DNA of 64,000 nucleotides from Albizia julibrissin (GCA_037074505.1 CM073479.1:13213501-13277500), one strand, 5' to 3'. Shown: positions 45,846 through 58,674, counted from the first letter of the stretch. Notes: generated by a model from the letters alone, not told the origin. Numbers and translations are program-made.

Positions 45846-46243
45846 GACAGGAGAGACGCGTTCATTCCTAAATTTAGACTCGTGCGAATTTCGGAACGGT
45901 CTACAGACCTAGAAACGTTCCGTTCTGGGGTAAGGCCCGCTCGGCCATACCCCACTTGCTCAGTGAGGGTACTGATATCGGCATTGCCCCGTCGGTCCGA
46001 CTGTTTGGCCCGCAGGCCGGTCCATCTTTCTTTTTCGCCGTGTTGAGTTGTCGTCCACACATTTTCGTTGCGACATTTCGGAAAACCGCCGCCTGGCTGG
46101 ACGGTCTAACAGGTCAGGCCACGGAACGAGCATGTTCCATGTTGGGCCGGGCCCACATGGTGACGCGTCCCGTTGACTTTCACGAGGCCGGATCGGAACG
46201 AGTCCTCATCAAGCTTTCCCGCTCTCCGGCCGCGTAAAAATTA

Positions 46244-46362
46244 GGGGTTCAACACGAGGACTTCCCAGGAGGTCACCCATCCTAGTACTACTCTCGCCCA
46301 AGCACGCTTAGCTGCGGAGTTCTGATGGGATCCGGTACATTAGTGCTGGTATGATCGAACCC
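46244..46362 (-). rRNA. 5S rRNA: 5S rRNA gene R42, C26T + C52
   Basis: The only copy with C26T (plus 46337), combined with U52C. TATA promoter, T5, cgaacatg. Confidence 0.94.
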
Positions 46363-46761
46363 GACAGGAGAGACGCGTTCATTTCCTATATTTAGACTCG
46401 TGCGAATTTCGGAACGGTCTACAGACCTAGAAACGTTCCGTTTCGGGGTAAGGCCCGCTCGGCCATACCCCACTTGCTCAGTGAGGGTACTGATATCGGC
46501 ATTGCCCCGTCGGTCCGACTGTTTGGCCCGCAGGCCGGTCCATCTTTCTTTTTCGCCGTGTTGAGTTGTCGTCCACACATTTTCGTTGCGACATTTCGCA
46601 AAACCGCCGCCTGGCTGGACGGTCGAACATGTCAGGCCACGGAACGAGCATGTTCCATGTTGGGCCGGGCCCACATGGTGACGCGTCCCGTTGACTTTCA
46701 CGAGGCCGGATCGGAACGAGTCCTCATCAAGCTTTCCCGCTCTCCGGCCGCGTAAAAATTA

Positions 46762-46880
46762 GGGGTTCAACACGAGGACTTCCCAGGAGGTCACCCATCC
46801 TAGTACTACTCTCGCCCAAGCACGCTTAACTGCGGAGTTCTGATGGGATCCGGTGCATTAGTGCTGGTATGATCGAACCC
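46762..46880 (-). rRNA. 5S rRNA: 5S rRNA gene R43, reference
   Basis: Reference gene, TATA promoter, T5, taaagtcc with tttcgg. The centre base of the TGGGCC palindrome is changed at 47185. Confidence 0.96.
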
Positions 46881-47279
46881 GACAGGAGAGACGCGTTCAT
46901 TTCCTATATTTAGACTCGTGCGAATTTCGGAACGGTCTAAAGTCCTAGAAACGTTCCGTTTCGGGGTAAGGCCCGCTCGGCCATACCCCACTTGCTCAGT
47001 GAGGGTACTGATATCGGCATTGCCCCGTCGGTCCGACTGTTTGGCCCGCAGGCCGGTCCATCTTTCTTTTTCGCCGTGTTGAGTTGTCGTCCACACATTT
47101 TCGTTGTGACATTTCGGAAAACCGCCGCCTGGCTGGACGGTCTAACAGGTCAGGCCACGGAACGAGCATGTTCCATGTTGGGCCCGGCCCACATGGTGAC
47201 GCGTCCCGTTGACTTTCACGAGGCCGGATCGGAACGAGTCCTCATCAAGCTTTCCCGCTCTCCGGCCGCGTAAAAATTA

Positions 47280-47398
47280 GGGGTTCAACACGAGGACTTC
47301 CCAGGAGGTCACCCATCCTAGTACTACTCTCGCCCAAGCACGCTTAACTGCGGAGTTCTGATGGGATCCGGTGCATTAGTGCTGGTATGATCGAACCC
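47280..47398 (-). rRNA. 5S rRNA: 5S rRNA gene R44, reference, TTTA promoter
   Basis: Reference gene, TTTA promoter, T5, ttctgg. Confidence 0.95.
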
Positions 47399-47796
47399 GA
47401 CAGGAGAGACGCGTTCATTCCTAAATTTAGACTCGTGCGAATTTCGGAACGGTCTACAGACCTAGAAACGTTCCGTTCTGGGGTAAGGCCCGCTCGGCCA
47501 TACCCCACTTGCTCAGTGAGGGTACTGATATCGGCATTGCCCCGTCGGTCCGACTGTTTGGCCCGCAGGCCGGTCCATCTTTCTTTTTCGCCGTGTTGAG
47601 TTGTCGTCCACACATTTTCGTTGCGACATTTCGGAAAACCGCCGCCTGGCTGGACGGTCTAACAGGTCAGGCCACGGAACGAGCATGTTCCATGTTGGGC
47701 CGGGCCCACATGGTGACGCGTCCCGTTGACTTTCACGAGGCCGGATCGGAACGAGTCCTCATCAAGCTTTCCCGCTCTCCGGCCGCGTAAAAATTA

Positions 47797-47915
47797 GGGG
47801 TTCAACACGAGGACTTCCCAGGAGGTCACCCATCCTAGTACTACTCTCGCCCAAGCACGCTTAGCTGCGGAGTTCTGATGGGATCCGGTGCATTAGTGCT
47901 GGTATGATCGAACCC
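47797..47915 (-). rRNA. 5S rRNA: 5S rRNA gene R45, C52 allele
   Basis: C52, TATA promoter, T5; cagaaaa is shared with R57 and R63. Confidence 0.95.
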
Positions 47916-48314
47916 GACAGGAGAGACGCGTTCATTTCCTATATTTAGACTCGTGCGAATTTCGGAACGGTCTACAGACCTAGAAACGTTCCGTTCCGGG
48001 GTAAGGCCCGCTCGGCCATACCCCACTTGCTCAGTGAGGGTACTGATATCGGCATTGCCCCGTCGGTCCGACTGTTTGGCCCGCAGGCCGGTCCATCTTT
48101 CTTTTTCGCCGTGTTGAGTTGTCGTCCACACATTTTCGTTGTGACATTTCAGAAAACCGCCGCCTGGCTGGACGGTCTAACAGGTCAGGCCACGGAACGA
48201 GCATGTTCCATGTTGGGCCGGGCCCACATGGTGACGCGTCCCGTTGACTTTCACGAGGCCGGATCGGAACGAGTCCTCATCAAGCTTTCCCGCTCTCCGG
48301 TCGCGTAAAAATTA

Positions 48315-48433
48315 GGGGTTCAACACGAGGACTTCCCAGGAGGTCACCCATCCTAGTACTACTCTCGCCCAAGCACGCTTAGCTGCGGAGTTCTGATGGG
48401 ATCCGGTGCATTAGTGCTGGTATGATCGAACCC
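48315..48433 (-). rRNA. 5S rRNA: 5S rRNA gene R46, C52 allele
   Basis: C52, TATA promoter, T5; cgtcttgag and cgaacatg are shared with R58 and R64. Confidence 0.95.
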
Positions 48434-48832
48434 GACAGGAGAGACGCGTTCATTTCCTATATTTAGACTCGTGCGAATTTCGGAACGGTCTACAGACCTA
48501 GAAACGTTCCGTTCCGGGGTAAGGCCCGCTCGGCCATACCCCACTTGCTCAGTGAGGGTACTGATATCGGCATTGCCCCGTCGGTCCGACTGTTTGGCCC
48601 GCAGGCCGGTCCATCTTTCTTTTTCGCCGTCTTGAGTTGTCGTCCACACATTTTCGTTGCGACATTTCGGAAAACCGCCGCCTGGCTGGACGGTCGAACA
48701 TGTCAGGCCACGGAACGAGCATGTTCCATGTTGGGCCGGGCCCACATGGTGACGCGTCCCGTTGACTTTCACGAGGCCGGATCGGAACGAGTCCTCATCA
48801 AGCTTTCCCGCTCTCCGGCCGCGTAAAAATTA

Positions 48833-48951
48833 GGGGTTCAACACGAGGACTTCCCAGGAGGTCACCCATCCTAGTACTACTCTCGCCCAAGCACGCTTAA
48901 CTGCGGAGTTCTGATGGGATCCGGTGCATTAGTGCTGGTATGATCGAACCC
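48833..48951 (-). rRNA. 5S rRNA: 5S rRNA gene R47, reference
   Basis: Reference gene, TATA promoter, T5, taaagtcc; tcttccttt and private cattttgtaa. Confidence 0.96.
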
Positions 48952-49350
48952 GACAGGAGAGACGCGTTCATTTCCTATATTTAGACTCGTGCGAATTTCG
49001 GAACGGTCTAAAGTCCTAGAAACGTTCCGTTCCGGGGTAAGGCCCGCTCGGCCATACCCCACTTGCTCAGTGAGGGTACTGATATCGGCATTGCCCCGTC
49101 GGTCCGACTGTTTGGCCCGCAGGCCGGTCCATCTTCCTTTTTCGCCGTGTTGAGTTGTCGTCCACACATTTTCGTTGCGACATTTTGTAAAACCGCCGCC
49201 TGGCTGGACGGTCTAACAGGTCAGGCCACGGAACGAGCATGTTCCATGTTGGGCCGGGCCCACATGGTGACGCGTCCCGTTGACTTTCACGAGGCCGGAT
49301 CGGAACGAGTCCTCATCAAGCTTTCCCGCTCTCCGGCCGCGTAAAAATTA

Positions 49351-49469
49351 GGGGTTCAACACGAGGACTTCCCAGGAGGTCACCCATCCTAGTACTACTC
49401 TCGCCCAAGCACGCTTAACTGCGGAGTTCTGATGGGATCCGGTGCATTAGTGCTGGTATGATCGAACCC
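49351..49469 (-). rRNA. 5S rRNA: 5S rRNA gene R48, reference
   Basis: Reference gene, TATA promoter, T5, cagaac. Confidence 0.96.
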
Positions 49470-49868
49470 GACAGGAGAGACGCGTTCATTTCCTATATTT
49501 AGACTCGTGCGAATTTCAGAACGGTCTACAGACCTAGAAACGTTCCGTTTCGGGGTAAGGCCCGCTCGGCCATACCCCACTTGCTCAGTGAGGGTACTGA
49601 TATCGGCATTGCCCCGTCGGTCCGACTGTTTGGCCCGCAGGCCGGTCCATCTTTCTTTTTCGCCGTGTTGAGTTGTCGTCCACACATTTTCGTTGTGACA
49701 TTTCGGAAAACCGCCGCCTGGCTGGACGGTCTAACAGGTCAGGCCACGGAACGAGCATGTTCCATGTTGGGCCGGGCCCACATGGTGACGCGTCCCGTTG
49801 ACTTTCACGAGGCCGGATCGGAACGAGTCCTCATCAAGCTTTCCCGCTCTCCGGTCGCGTAAAAATTA

Positions 49869-49987
49869 GGGGTTCAACACGAGGACTTCCCAGGAGGTCA
49901 CCCATCCTAGTACTACTCTCGCCCAAGCACGCTTAGCTGCGGAGTTCTGATGGGATCCGGTGCATTAGTGCTGGTATGATCGAACCC
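49869..49987 (-). rRNA. 5S rRNA: 5S rRNA gene R49, C52 allele
   Basis: C52 with taaagtcc and tcttccttt; TATA promoter, T5. First unit of the four-unit repeat. Confidence 0.95.
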
Positions 49988-50386
49988 GACAGGAGAGACG
50001 CGTTCATTTCCTATATTTAGACTCGTGCGAATTTCGGAACGGTCTAAAGTCCTAGAAACGTTCCGTTCCGGGGTAAGGCCCGCTCGGCCATACCCCACTT
50101 GCTCAGTGAGGGTACTGATATCGGCATTGCCCCGTCGGTCCGACTGTTTGGCCCGCAGGCCGGTCCATCTTCCTTTTTCGCCGTGTTGAGTTGTCGTCCA
50201 CACATTTTCGTTGCGACATTTCGTAAAACCGCCGCCTGGCTGGACGGTCTAACAGGTCAGGCCACGGAACGAGCATGTTCCATGTTGGGCCGGGCCCACA
50301 TGGTGACGCGTCCCGTTGACTTTCACGAGGCCGGATCGGAACGAGTCCTCATCAAGCTTTCCCGCTCTCCGGCCGCGTAAAAATTA

Positions 50387-50505
50387 GGGGTTCAACACGA
50401 GGACTTCCCAGGAGGTCACCCATCCTAGTACTACTCTCGCCCAAGCACGCTTAACTGCGGAGTTCTGATGGGATCCGGTGCATTAGTGCGGGTATGATCG
50501 AACCC
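50387..50505 (-). rRNA. 5S rRNA: 5S rRNA gene R50, A16C
   Basis: A16C (plus 50490) should unpair A16-U62 in helix II. TATA promoter, T5, cagaac. Confidence 0.94.
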
Positions 50506-50904
50506 GACAGGAGAGACGCGTTCATTTCCTATATTTAGACTCGTGCGAATTTCAGAACGGTCTACAGACCTAGAAACGTTCCGTTTCGGGGTAAGGCCCG
50601 CTCGGCCATACCCCACTTGCTCAGTGAGGGTACTGATATCGGCATTGCCCCGTCGGTCCGACTGTTTGGCCCGCAGGCCGGTCCATCTTTCTTTTTCGCC
50701 GTGTTGAGTTGTCGTCCACACATTTTCGTTGTGACATTTCGGAAAACCGCCGCCTGGCTGGACGGTCTAACAGGTCAGGCCACGGAACGAGCATGTTCCA
50801 TGTTGGGCCGGGCCCACATGGTGACGCGTCCCGTTGACTTTCACGAGGCCGGATCGGAACGAGTCCTCATCAAGCTTTCCCGCTCTCCGGTCGCGTAAAA
50901 ATTA

Positions 50905-51023
50905 GGGGTTCAACACGAGGACTTCCCAGGAGGTCACCCATCCTAGTACTACTCTCGCCCAAGCACGCTTAGCTGCGGAGTTCTGATGGGATCCGGTGCA
51001 TTAGTGCTGGTATGATCGAACCC
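50905..51023 (-). rRNA. 5S rRNA: 5S rRNA gene R51, C52 allele
   Basis: C52, TATA promoter, T5; cgaacatg and gactctcac, like R28. Confidence 0.95.
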
Positions 51024-51422
51024 GACAGGAGAGACGCGTTCATTTCCTATATTTAGACTCGTGCGAATTTCGGAACGGTCTACAGACCTAGAAACGTTCC
51101 GTTTCGGGGTAAGGCCCGCTCGGCCATACCCCACTTGCTCAGTGAGGGTACTGATATCGGCATTGCCCCGTCGGTCCGACTGTTTGGCCCGCAGGCCGGT
51201 CCATCTTTCTTTTTCGCCGTGTTGAGTTGTCGTCCACACATTTTCGTTGCGACATTTCGCAAAACCGCCGCCTGGCTGGACGGTCGAACATGTCAGGCCA
51301 CGGAACGAGCATGTTCCATGTTGGGCCGGGCCCACATGGTGACGCGTCCCGTTGACTCTCACGAGGCCGGATCGGAACGAGTCCTCATCAAGCTTTCCCG
51401 CTCTCCGGCCGCGTAAAAATTA

Positions 51423-51541
51423 GGGGTTCAACACGAGGACTTCCCAGGAGGTCACCCATCCTAGTACTACTCTCGCCCAAGCACGCTTAACTACGGAGTT
51501 CTGATGGGATCCGGTGCATTAGTGCTGGTATGATCGAACCC
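51423..51541 (-). rRNA. 5S rRNA: 5S rRNA gene R52, C49T
   Basis: C49T (plus 51493) falls in the bulge of helix III, just before the A box. TATA promoter, T5, taaagtcc. Confidence 0.94.
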
Positions 51542-51940
51542 GACAGGAGAGACGCGTTCATTTCCTATATTTAGACTCGTGCGAATTTCGGAACGGTCTA
51601 AAGTCCTAGAAACGTTCCGTTCCGGGGTAAGGCCCGCTCGGCCATACCCCACTTGCTCAGTGAGGGTACTGATATCGGCATTGCCCCGTCGGTCCGACTG
51701 TTTGGCCCGCAGGCCGGTCCATCTTTCTTTTTCGCCGTGTTGAGTTGTCGTCCACACATTTTCGTTGCGACATTTCGGAAAACCGCCGCCTGGCTGGACG
51801 GTCTAACAGGTCAGGCCACGGAACGAGCATGTTCCATGTTGGGCCGGGCCCACATGGTGACGCGTCCCGTTGACTTTCACGAGGCCGGATCGGAACGAGT
51901 CCTCATCAAGCTTTCCCGCTCTCCGGCCGCGTAAAAATTA

Positions 51941-52059
51941 GGGGTTCAACACGAGGACTTCCCAGGAGGTCACCCATCCTAGTACTACTCTCGCCCAAGC
52001 ACGCTTAGCTGCGGAGTTCTGATGGGATCCGGTGCATTAGTGCTGGTATGATCGAACCC
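51941..52059 (-). rRNA. 5S rRNA: 5S rRNA gene R53, C52 allele
   Basis: Counterpart of R49, 2072 bp away. Confidence 0.95.
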
Positions 52060-52458
52060 GACAGGAGAGACGCGTTCATTTCCTATATTTAGACTCGTGC
52101 GAATTTCGGAACGGTCTAAAGTCCTAGAAACGTTCCGTTCCGGGGTAAGGCCCGCTCGGCCATACCCCACTTGCTCAGTGAGGGTACTGATATCGGCATT
52201 GCCCCGTCGGTCCGACTGTTTGGCCCGCAGGCCGGTCCATCTTCCTTTTTCGCCGTGTTGAGTTGTCGTCCACACATTTTCGTTGCGACATTTCGTAAAA
52301 CCGCCGCCTGGCTGGACGGTCTAACAGGTCAGGCCACGGAACGAGCATGTTCCATGTTGGGCCGGGCCCACATGGTGACGCGTCCCGTTGACTTTCACGA
52401 GGCCGGATCGGAACGAGTCCTCATCAAGCTTTCCCGCTCTCCGGCCGCGTAAAAATTA

Positions 52459-52577
52459 GGGGTTCAACACGAGGACTTCCCAGGAGGTCACCCATCCTAG
52501 TACTACTCTCGCCCAAGCACGCTTAACTGCGGAGTTCTGATGGGATCCGGTGCATTAGTGCGGGTATGATCGAACCC
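52459..52577 (-). rRNA. 5S rRNA: 5S rRNA gene R54, A16C
   Basis: Counterpart of R50. Confidence 0.94.
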
Positions 52578-52976
52578 GACAGGAGAGACGCGTTCATTTC
52601 CTATATTTAGACTCGTGCGAATTTCAGAACGGTCTACAGACCTAGAAACGTTCCGTTTCGGGGTAAGGCCCGCTCGGCCATACCCCACTTGCTCAGTGAG
52701 GGTACTGATATCGGCATTGCCCCGTCGGTCCGACTGTTTGGCCCGCAGGCCGGTCCATCTTTCTTTTTCGCCGTGTTGAGTTGTCGTCCACACATTTTCG
52801 TTGTGACATTTCGGAAAACCGCCGCCTGGCTGGACGGTCTAACAGGTCAGGCCACGGAACGAGCATGTTCCATGTTGGGCCGGGCCCACATGGTGACGCG
52901 TCCCGTTGACTTTCACGAGGCCGGATCGGAACGAGTCCTCATCAAGCTTTCCCGCTCTCCGGTCGCGTAAAAATTA

Positions 52977-53095
52977 GGGGTTCAACACGAGGACTTCCCA
53001 GGAGGTCACCCATCCTAGTACTACTCTCGCCCAAGCACGCTTAGCTGCGGAGTTCTGATGGGATCCGGTGCATTAGTGCTGGTATGATCGAACCC
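52977..53095 (-). rRNA. 5S rRNA: 5S rRNA gene R55, C52 allele
   Basis: Counterpart of R51. Confidence 0.95.
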
Positions 53096-53494
53096 GACAG
53101 GAGAGACGCGTTCATTTCCTATATTTAGACTCGTGCGAATTTCGGAACGGTCTACAGACCTAGAAACGTTCCGTTTCGGGGTAAGGCCCGCTCGGCCATA
53201 CCCCACTTGCTCAGTGAGGGTACTGATATCGGCATTGCCCCGTCGGTCCGACTGTTTGGCCCGCAGGCCGGTCCATCTTTCTTTTTCGCCGTGTTGAGTT
53301 GTCGTCCACACATTTTCGTTGCGACATTTCGCAAAACCGCCGCCTGGCTGGACGGTCGAACATGTCAGGCCACGGAACGAGCATGTTCCATGTTGGGCCG
53401 GGCCCACATGGTGACGCGTCCCGTTGACTCTCACGAGGCCGGATCGGAACGAGTCCTCATCAAGCTTTCCCGCTCTCCGGCCGCGTAAAAATTA

Positions 53495-53613
53495 GGGGTT
53501 CAACACGAGGACTTCCCAGGAGGTCACCCATCCTAGTACTACTCTCGCCCAAGCACGCTTAACTACGGAGTTCTGATGGGATCCGGTGCATTAGTGCTGG
53601 TATGATCGAACCC
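53495..53613 (-). rRNA. 5S rRNA: 5S rRNA gene R56, C49T
   Basis: Counterpart of R52. Confidence 0.94.
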
Positions 53614-54012
53614 GACAGGAGAGACGCGTTCATTTCCTATATTTAGACTCGTGCGAATTTCGGAACGGTCTAAAGTCCTAGAAACGTTCCGTTCCGGGGT
53701 AAGGCCCGCTCGGCCATACCCCACTTGCTCAGTGAGGGTACTGATATCGGCATTGCCCCGTCGGTCCGACTGTTTGGCCCGCAGGCCGGTCCATCTTTCT
53801 TTTTCGCCGTGTTGAGTTGTCGTCCACACATTTTCGTTGCGACATTTCGGAAAACCGCCGCCTGGCTGGACGGTCTAACAGGTCAGGCCACGGAACGAGC
53901 ATGTTCCATGTTGGGCCGGGCCCACATGGTGACGCGTCCCGTTGACTTTCACGAGGCCGGATCGGAACGAGTCCTCATCAAGCTTTCCCGCTCTCCGGCC
54001 GCGTAAAAATTA

Positions 54013-54131
54013 GGGGTTCAACACGAGGACTTCCCAGGAGGTCACCCATCCTAGTACTACTCTCGCCCAAGCACGCTTAGCTGCGGAGTTCTGATGGGAT
54101 CCGGTGCATTAGTGCTGGTATGATCGAACCC
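54013..54131 (-). rRNA. 5S rRNA: 5S rRNA gene R57, C52 allele
   Basis: Like R45 (cagaaaa). First unit of the six-unit repeat. Confidence 0.95.
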
Positions 54132-54530
54132 GACAGGAGAGACGCGTTCATTTCCTATATTTAGACTCGTGCGAATTTCGGAACGGTCTACAGACCTAGA
54201 AACGTTCCGTTCCGGGGTAAGGCCCGCTCGGCCATACCCCACTTGCTCAGTGAGGGTACTGATATCGGCATTGCCCCGTCGGTCCGACTGTTTGGCCCGC
54301 AGGCCGGTCCATCTTTCTTTTTCGCCGTGTTGAGTTGTCGTCCACACATTTTCGTTGTGACATTTCAGAAAACCGCCGCCTGGCTGGACGGTCTAACAGG
54401 TCAGGCCACGGAACGAGCATGTTCCATGTTGGGCCGGGCCCACATGGTGACGCGTCCCGTTGACTTTCACGAGGCCGGATCGGAACGAGTCCTCATCAAG
54501 CTTTCCCGCTCTCCGGTCGCGTAAAAATTA

Positions 54531-54649
54531 GGGGTTCAACACGAGGACTTCCCAGGAGGTCACCCATCCTAGTACTACTCTCGCCCAAGCACGCTTAGCT
54601 GCGGAGTTCTGATGGGATCCGGTGCATTAGTGCTGGTATGATCGAACCC
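54531..54649 (-). rRNA. 5S rRNA: 5S rRNA gene R58, C52 allele
   Basis: Like R46 (cgtcttgag, cgaacatg). Confidence 0.95.
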
Positions 54650-55048
54650 GACAGGAGAGACGCGTTCATTTCCTATATTTAGACTCGTGCGAATTTCGGA
54701 ACGGTCTACAGACCTAGAAACGTTCCGTTCCGGGGTAAGGCCCGCTCGGCCATACCCCACTTGCTCAGTGAGGGTACTGATATCGGCATTGCCCCGTCGG
54801 TCCGACTGTTTGGCCCGCAGGCCGGTCCATCTTTCTTTTTCGCCGTCTTGAGTTGTCGTCCACACATTTTCGTTGCGACATTTCGGAAAACCGCCGCCTG
54901 GCTGGACGGTCGAACATGTCAGGCCACGGAACGAGCATGTTCCATGTTGGGCCGGGCCCACATGGTGACGCGTCCCGTTGACTTTCACGAGGCCGGATCG
55001 GAACGAGTCCTCATCAAGCTTTCCCGCTCTCCGGCCGCGTAAAAATTA

Positions 55049-55167
55049 GGGGTTCAACACGAGGACTTCCCAGGAGGTCACCCATCCTAGTACTACTCTC
55101 GCCCAAGCACGCTTAACTGCGGAGTTCTGATGGGATCCGGTGCATTAGTGCTGGTATGATCGAACCC
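55049..55167 (-). rRNA. 5S rRNA: 5S rRNA gene R59, reference
   Basis: Like R47 (taaagtcc, tcttccttt) but without its private change. Confidence 0.96.
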
Positions 55168-55566
55168 GACAGGAGAGACGCGTTCATTTCCTATATTTAG
55201 ACTCGTGCGAATTTCGGAACGGTCTAAAGTCCTAGAAACGTTCCGTTCCGGGGTAAGGCCCGCTCGGCCATACCCCACTTGCTCAGTGAGGGTACTGATA
55301 TCGGCATTGCCCCGTCGGTCCGACTGTTTGGCCCGCAGGCCGGTCCATCTTCCTTTTTCGCCGTGTTGAGTTGTCGTCCACACATTTTCGTTGCGACATT
55401 TCGTAAAACCGCCGCCTGGCTGGACGGTCTAACAGGTCAGGCCACGGAACGAGCATGTTCCATGTTGGGCCGGGCCCACATGGTGACGCGTCCCGTTGAC
55501 TTTCACGAGGCCGGATCGGAACGAGTCCTCATCAAGCTTTCCCGCTCTCCGGCCGCGTAAAAATTA

Positions 55567-55685
55567 GGGGTTCAACACGAGGACTTCCCAGGAGGTCACC
55601 CATCCTAGTACTACTCTCGCCCAAGCACGCTTAACTGCGGAGTTCTGATGGGATCCGGTGCATTAGTGCGGGTATGATCGAACCC
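55567..55685 (-). rRNA. 5S rRNA: 5S rRNA gene R60, A16C
   Basis: Third and last A16C copy; cagaac, TATA promoter, T5. Confidence 0.94.
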
Positions 55686-56084
55686 GACAGGAGAGACGCG
55701 TTCATTTCCTATATTTAGACTCGTGCGAATTTCAGAACGGTCTACAGACCTAGAAACGTTCCGTTTCGGGGTAAGGCCCGCTCGGCCATACCCCACTTGC
55801 TCAGTGAGGGTACTGATATCGGCATTGCCCCGTCGGTCCGACTGTTTGGCCCGCAGGCCGGTCCATCTTTCTTTTTCGCCGTGTTGAGTTGTCGTCCACA
55901 CATTTTCGTTGTGACATTTCGGAAAACCGCCGCCTGGCTGGACGGTCTAACAGGTCAGGCCACGGAACGAGCATGTTCCATGTTGGGCCGGGCCCACATG
56001 GTGACGCGTCCCGTTGACTTTCACGAGGCCGGATCGGAACGAGTCCTCATCAAGCTTTCCCGCTCTCCGGTCGCGTAAAAATTA

Positions 56085-56203
56085 GGGGTTCAACACGAGG
56101 ACTTCCCAGGAGGTCACCCATCCTAGTACTACTCTCGCCCAAGCACGCTTAGCTGCGGAGTTCTGATGGGATCCGGTGCATTAGTGCTGGTATGATCGAA
56201 CCC
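56085..56203 (-). rRNA. 5S rRNA: 5S rRNA gene R61, C52 allele
   Basis: Like R51 (gactctcac). Confidence 0.95.
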
Positions 56204-56602
56204 GACAGGAGAGACGCGTTCATTTCCTATATTTAGACTCGTGCGAATTTCGGAACGGTCTACAGACCTAGAAACGTTCCGTTTCGGGGTAAGGCCCGCT
56301 CGGCCATACCCCACTTGCTCAGTGAGGGTACTGATATCGGCATTGCCCCGTCGGTCCGACTGTTTGGCCCGCAGGCCGGTCCATCTTTCTTTTTCGCCGT
56401 GTTGAGTTGTCGTCCACACATTTTCGTTGCGACATTTCGCAAAACCGCCGCCTGGCTGGACGGTCGAACATGTCAGGCCACGGAACGAGCATGTTCCATG
56501 TTGGGCCGGGCCCACATGGTGACGCGTCCCGTTGACTCTCACGAGGCCGGATCGGAACGAGTCCTCATCAAGCTTTCCCGCTCTCCGGCCGCGTAAAAAT
56601 TA

Positions 56603-56721
56603 GGGGTTCAACACGAGGACTTCCCAGGAGGTCACCCATCCTAGTACTACTCTCGCCCAAGCACGCTTAACTACGGAGTTCTGATGGGATCCGGTGCATT
56701 AGTGCTGGTATGATCGAACCC
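56603..56721 (-). rRNA. 5S rRNA: 5S rRNA gene R62, C49T
   Basis: Like R52. Confidence 0.94.
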
Positions 56722-57120
56722 GACAGGAGAGACGCGTTCATTTCCTATATTTAGACTCGTGCGAATTTCGGAACGGTCTAAAGTCCTAGAAACGTTCCGT
56801 TCCGGGGTAAGGCCCGCTCGGCCATACCCCACTTGCTCAGTGAGGGTACTGATATCGGCATTGCCCCGTCGGTCCGACTGTTTGGCCCGCAGGCCGGTCC
56901 ATCTTTCTTTTTCGCCGTGTTGAGTTGTCGTCCACACATTTTCGTTGCGACATTTCGGAAAACCGCCGCCTGGCTGGACGGTCTAACAGGTCAGGCCACG
57001 GAACGAGCATGTTCCATGTTGGGCCGGGCCCACATGGTGACGCGTCCCGTTGACTTTCACGAGGCCGGATCGGAACGAGTCCTCATCAAGCTTTCCCGCT
57101 CTCCGGCCGCGTAAAAATTA

Positions 57121-57239
57121 GGGGTTCAACACGAGGACTTCCCAGGAGGTCACCCATCCTAGTACTACTCTCGCCCAAGCACGCTTAGCTGCGGAGTTCT
57201 GATGGGATCCGGTGCATTAGTGCTGGTATGATCGAACCC
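57121..57239 (-). rRNA. 5S rRNA: 5S rRNA gene R63, C52 allele
   Basis: Counterpart of R57, 3108 bp away. Confidence 0.95.
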
Positions 57240-57638
57240 GACAGGAGAGACGCGTTCATTTCCTATATTTAGACTCGTGCGAATTTCGGAACGGTCTACA
57301 GACCTAGAAACGTTCCGTTCCGGGGTAAGGCCCGCTCGGCCATACCCCACTTGCTCAGTGAGGGTACTGATATCGGCATTGCCCCGTCGGTCCGACTGTT
57401 TGGCCCGCAGGCCGGTCCATCTTTCTTTTTCGCCGTGTTGAGTTGTCGTCCACACATTTTCGTTGTGACATTTCAGAAAACCGCCGCCTGGCTGGACGGT
57501 CTAACAGGTCAGGCCACGGAACGAGCATGTTCCATGTTGGGCCGGGCCCACATGGTGACGCGTCCCGTTGACTTTCACGAGGCCGGATCGGAACGAGTCC
57601 TCATCAAGCTTTCCCGCTCTCCGGTCGCGTAAAAATTA

Positions 57639-57757
57639 GGGGTTCAACACGAGGACTTCCCAGGAGGTCACCCATCCTAGTACTACTCTCGCCCAAGCAC
57701 GCTTAGCTGCGGAGTTCTGATGGGATCCGGTGCATTAGTGCTGGTATGATCGAACCC
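57639..57757 (-). rRNA. 5S rRNA: 5S rRNA gene R64, C52 allele
   Basis: Counterpart of R58. Confidence 0.95.
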
Positions 57758-58156
57758 GACAGGAGAGACGCGTTCATTTCCTATATTTAGACTCGTGCGA
57801 ATTTCGGAACGGTCTACAGACCTAGAAACGTTCCGTTCCGGGGTAAGGCCCGCTCGGCCATACCCCACTTGCTCAGTGAGGGTACTGATATCGGCATTGC
57901 CCCGTCGGTCCGACTGTTTGGCCCGCAGGCCGGTCCATCTTTCTTTTTCGCCGTCTTGAGTTGTCGTCCACACATTTTCGTTGCGACATTTCGGAAAACC
58001 GCCGCCTGGCTGGACGGTCGAACATGTCAGGCCACGGAACGAGCATGTTCCATGTTGGGCCGGGCCCACATGGTGACGCGTCCCGTTGACTTTCACGAGG
58101 CCGGATCGGAACGAGTCCTCATCAAGCTTTCCCGCTCTCCGGCCGCGTAAAAATTA

Positions 58157-58275
58157 GGGGTTCAACACGAGGACTTCCCAGGAGGTCACCCATCCTAGTA
58201 CTACTCTCGCCCAAGCACGCTTAACTGCGGAGTTCTGATGGGATCCGGTGCATTAGTGCTGGTATGATCGAACCC
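58157..58275 (-). rRNA. 5S rRNA: 5S rRNA gene R65, reference
   Basis: Counterpart of R59. Confidence 0.96.
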
Positions 58276-58674
58276 GACAGGAGAGACGCGTTCATTTCCT
58301 ATATTTAGACTCGTGCGAATTTCGGAACGGTCTAAAGTCCTAGAAACGTTCCGTTCCGGGGTAAGGCCCGCTCGGCCATACCCCACTTGCTCAGTGAGGG
58401 TACTGATATCGGCATTGCCCCGTCGGTCCGACTGTTTGGCCCGCAGGCCGGTCCATCTTCCTTTTTCGCCGTGTTGAGTTGTCGTCCACACATTTTCGTT
58501 GCGACATTTCGTAAAACCGCCGCCTGGCTGGACGGTCTAACAGGTCAGGCCACGGAACGAGCATGTTCCATGTTGGGCCGGGCCCACATGGTGACGCGTC
58601 CCGTTGACTTTCACGAGGCCGGATCGGAACGAGTCCTCATCAAGCTTTCCCGCTCTCCGGCCGCGTAAAAATTA

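Larger units (their letters stand above)
44174..46243 (-). repeat. Two-unit repeat, period 1035 bp
   Basis: R38-R39 and R40-R41 are the same pair: a TATA-class unit with taaagtcc followed by a TTTA-class unit with ttctgg. The private change gacttttac is in the first three of the four spacers. Confidence 0.8.
49869..54012 (-). repeat. Four-unit higher-order repeat, period 2072 bp
   Basis: R49-R52 and R53-R56 have the same sequence of markers: C52 with tcttccttt, A16C with cagaac, C52 with gactctcac, then C49T with taaagtcc. R26-R29 (37959-40030) look like an earlier version that lacks A16C and C49T. Confidence 0.85.
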
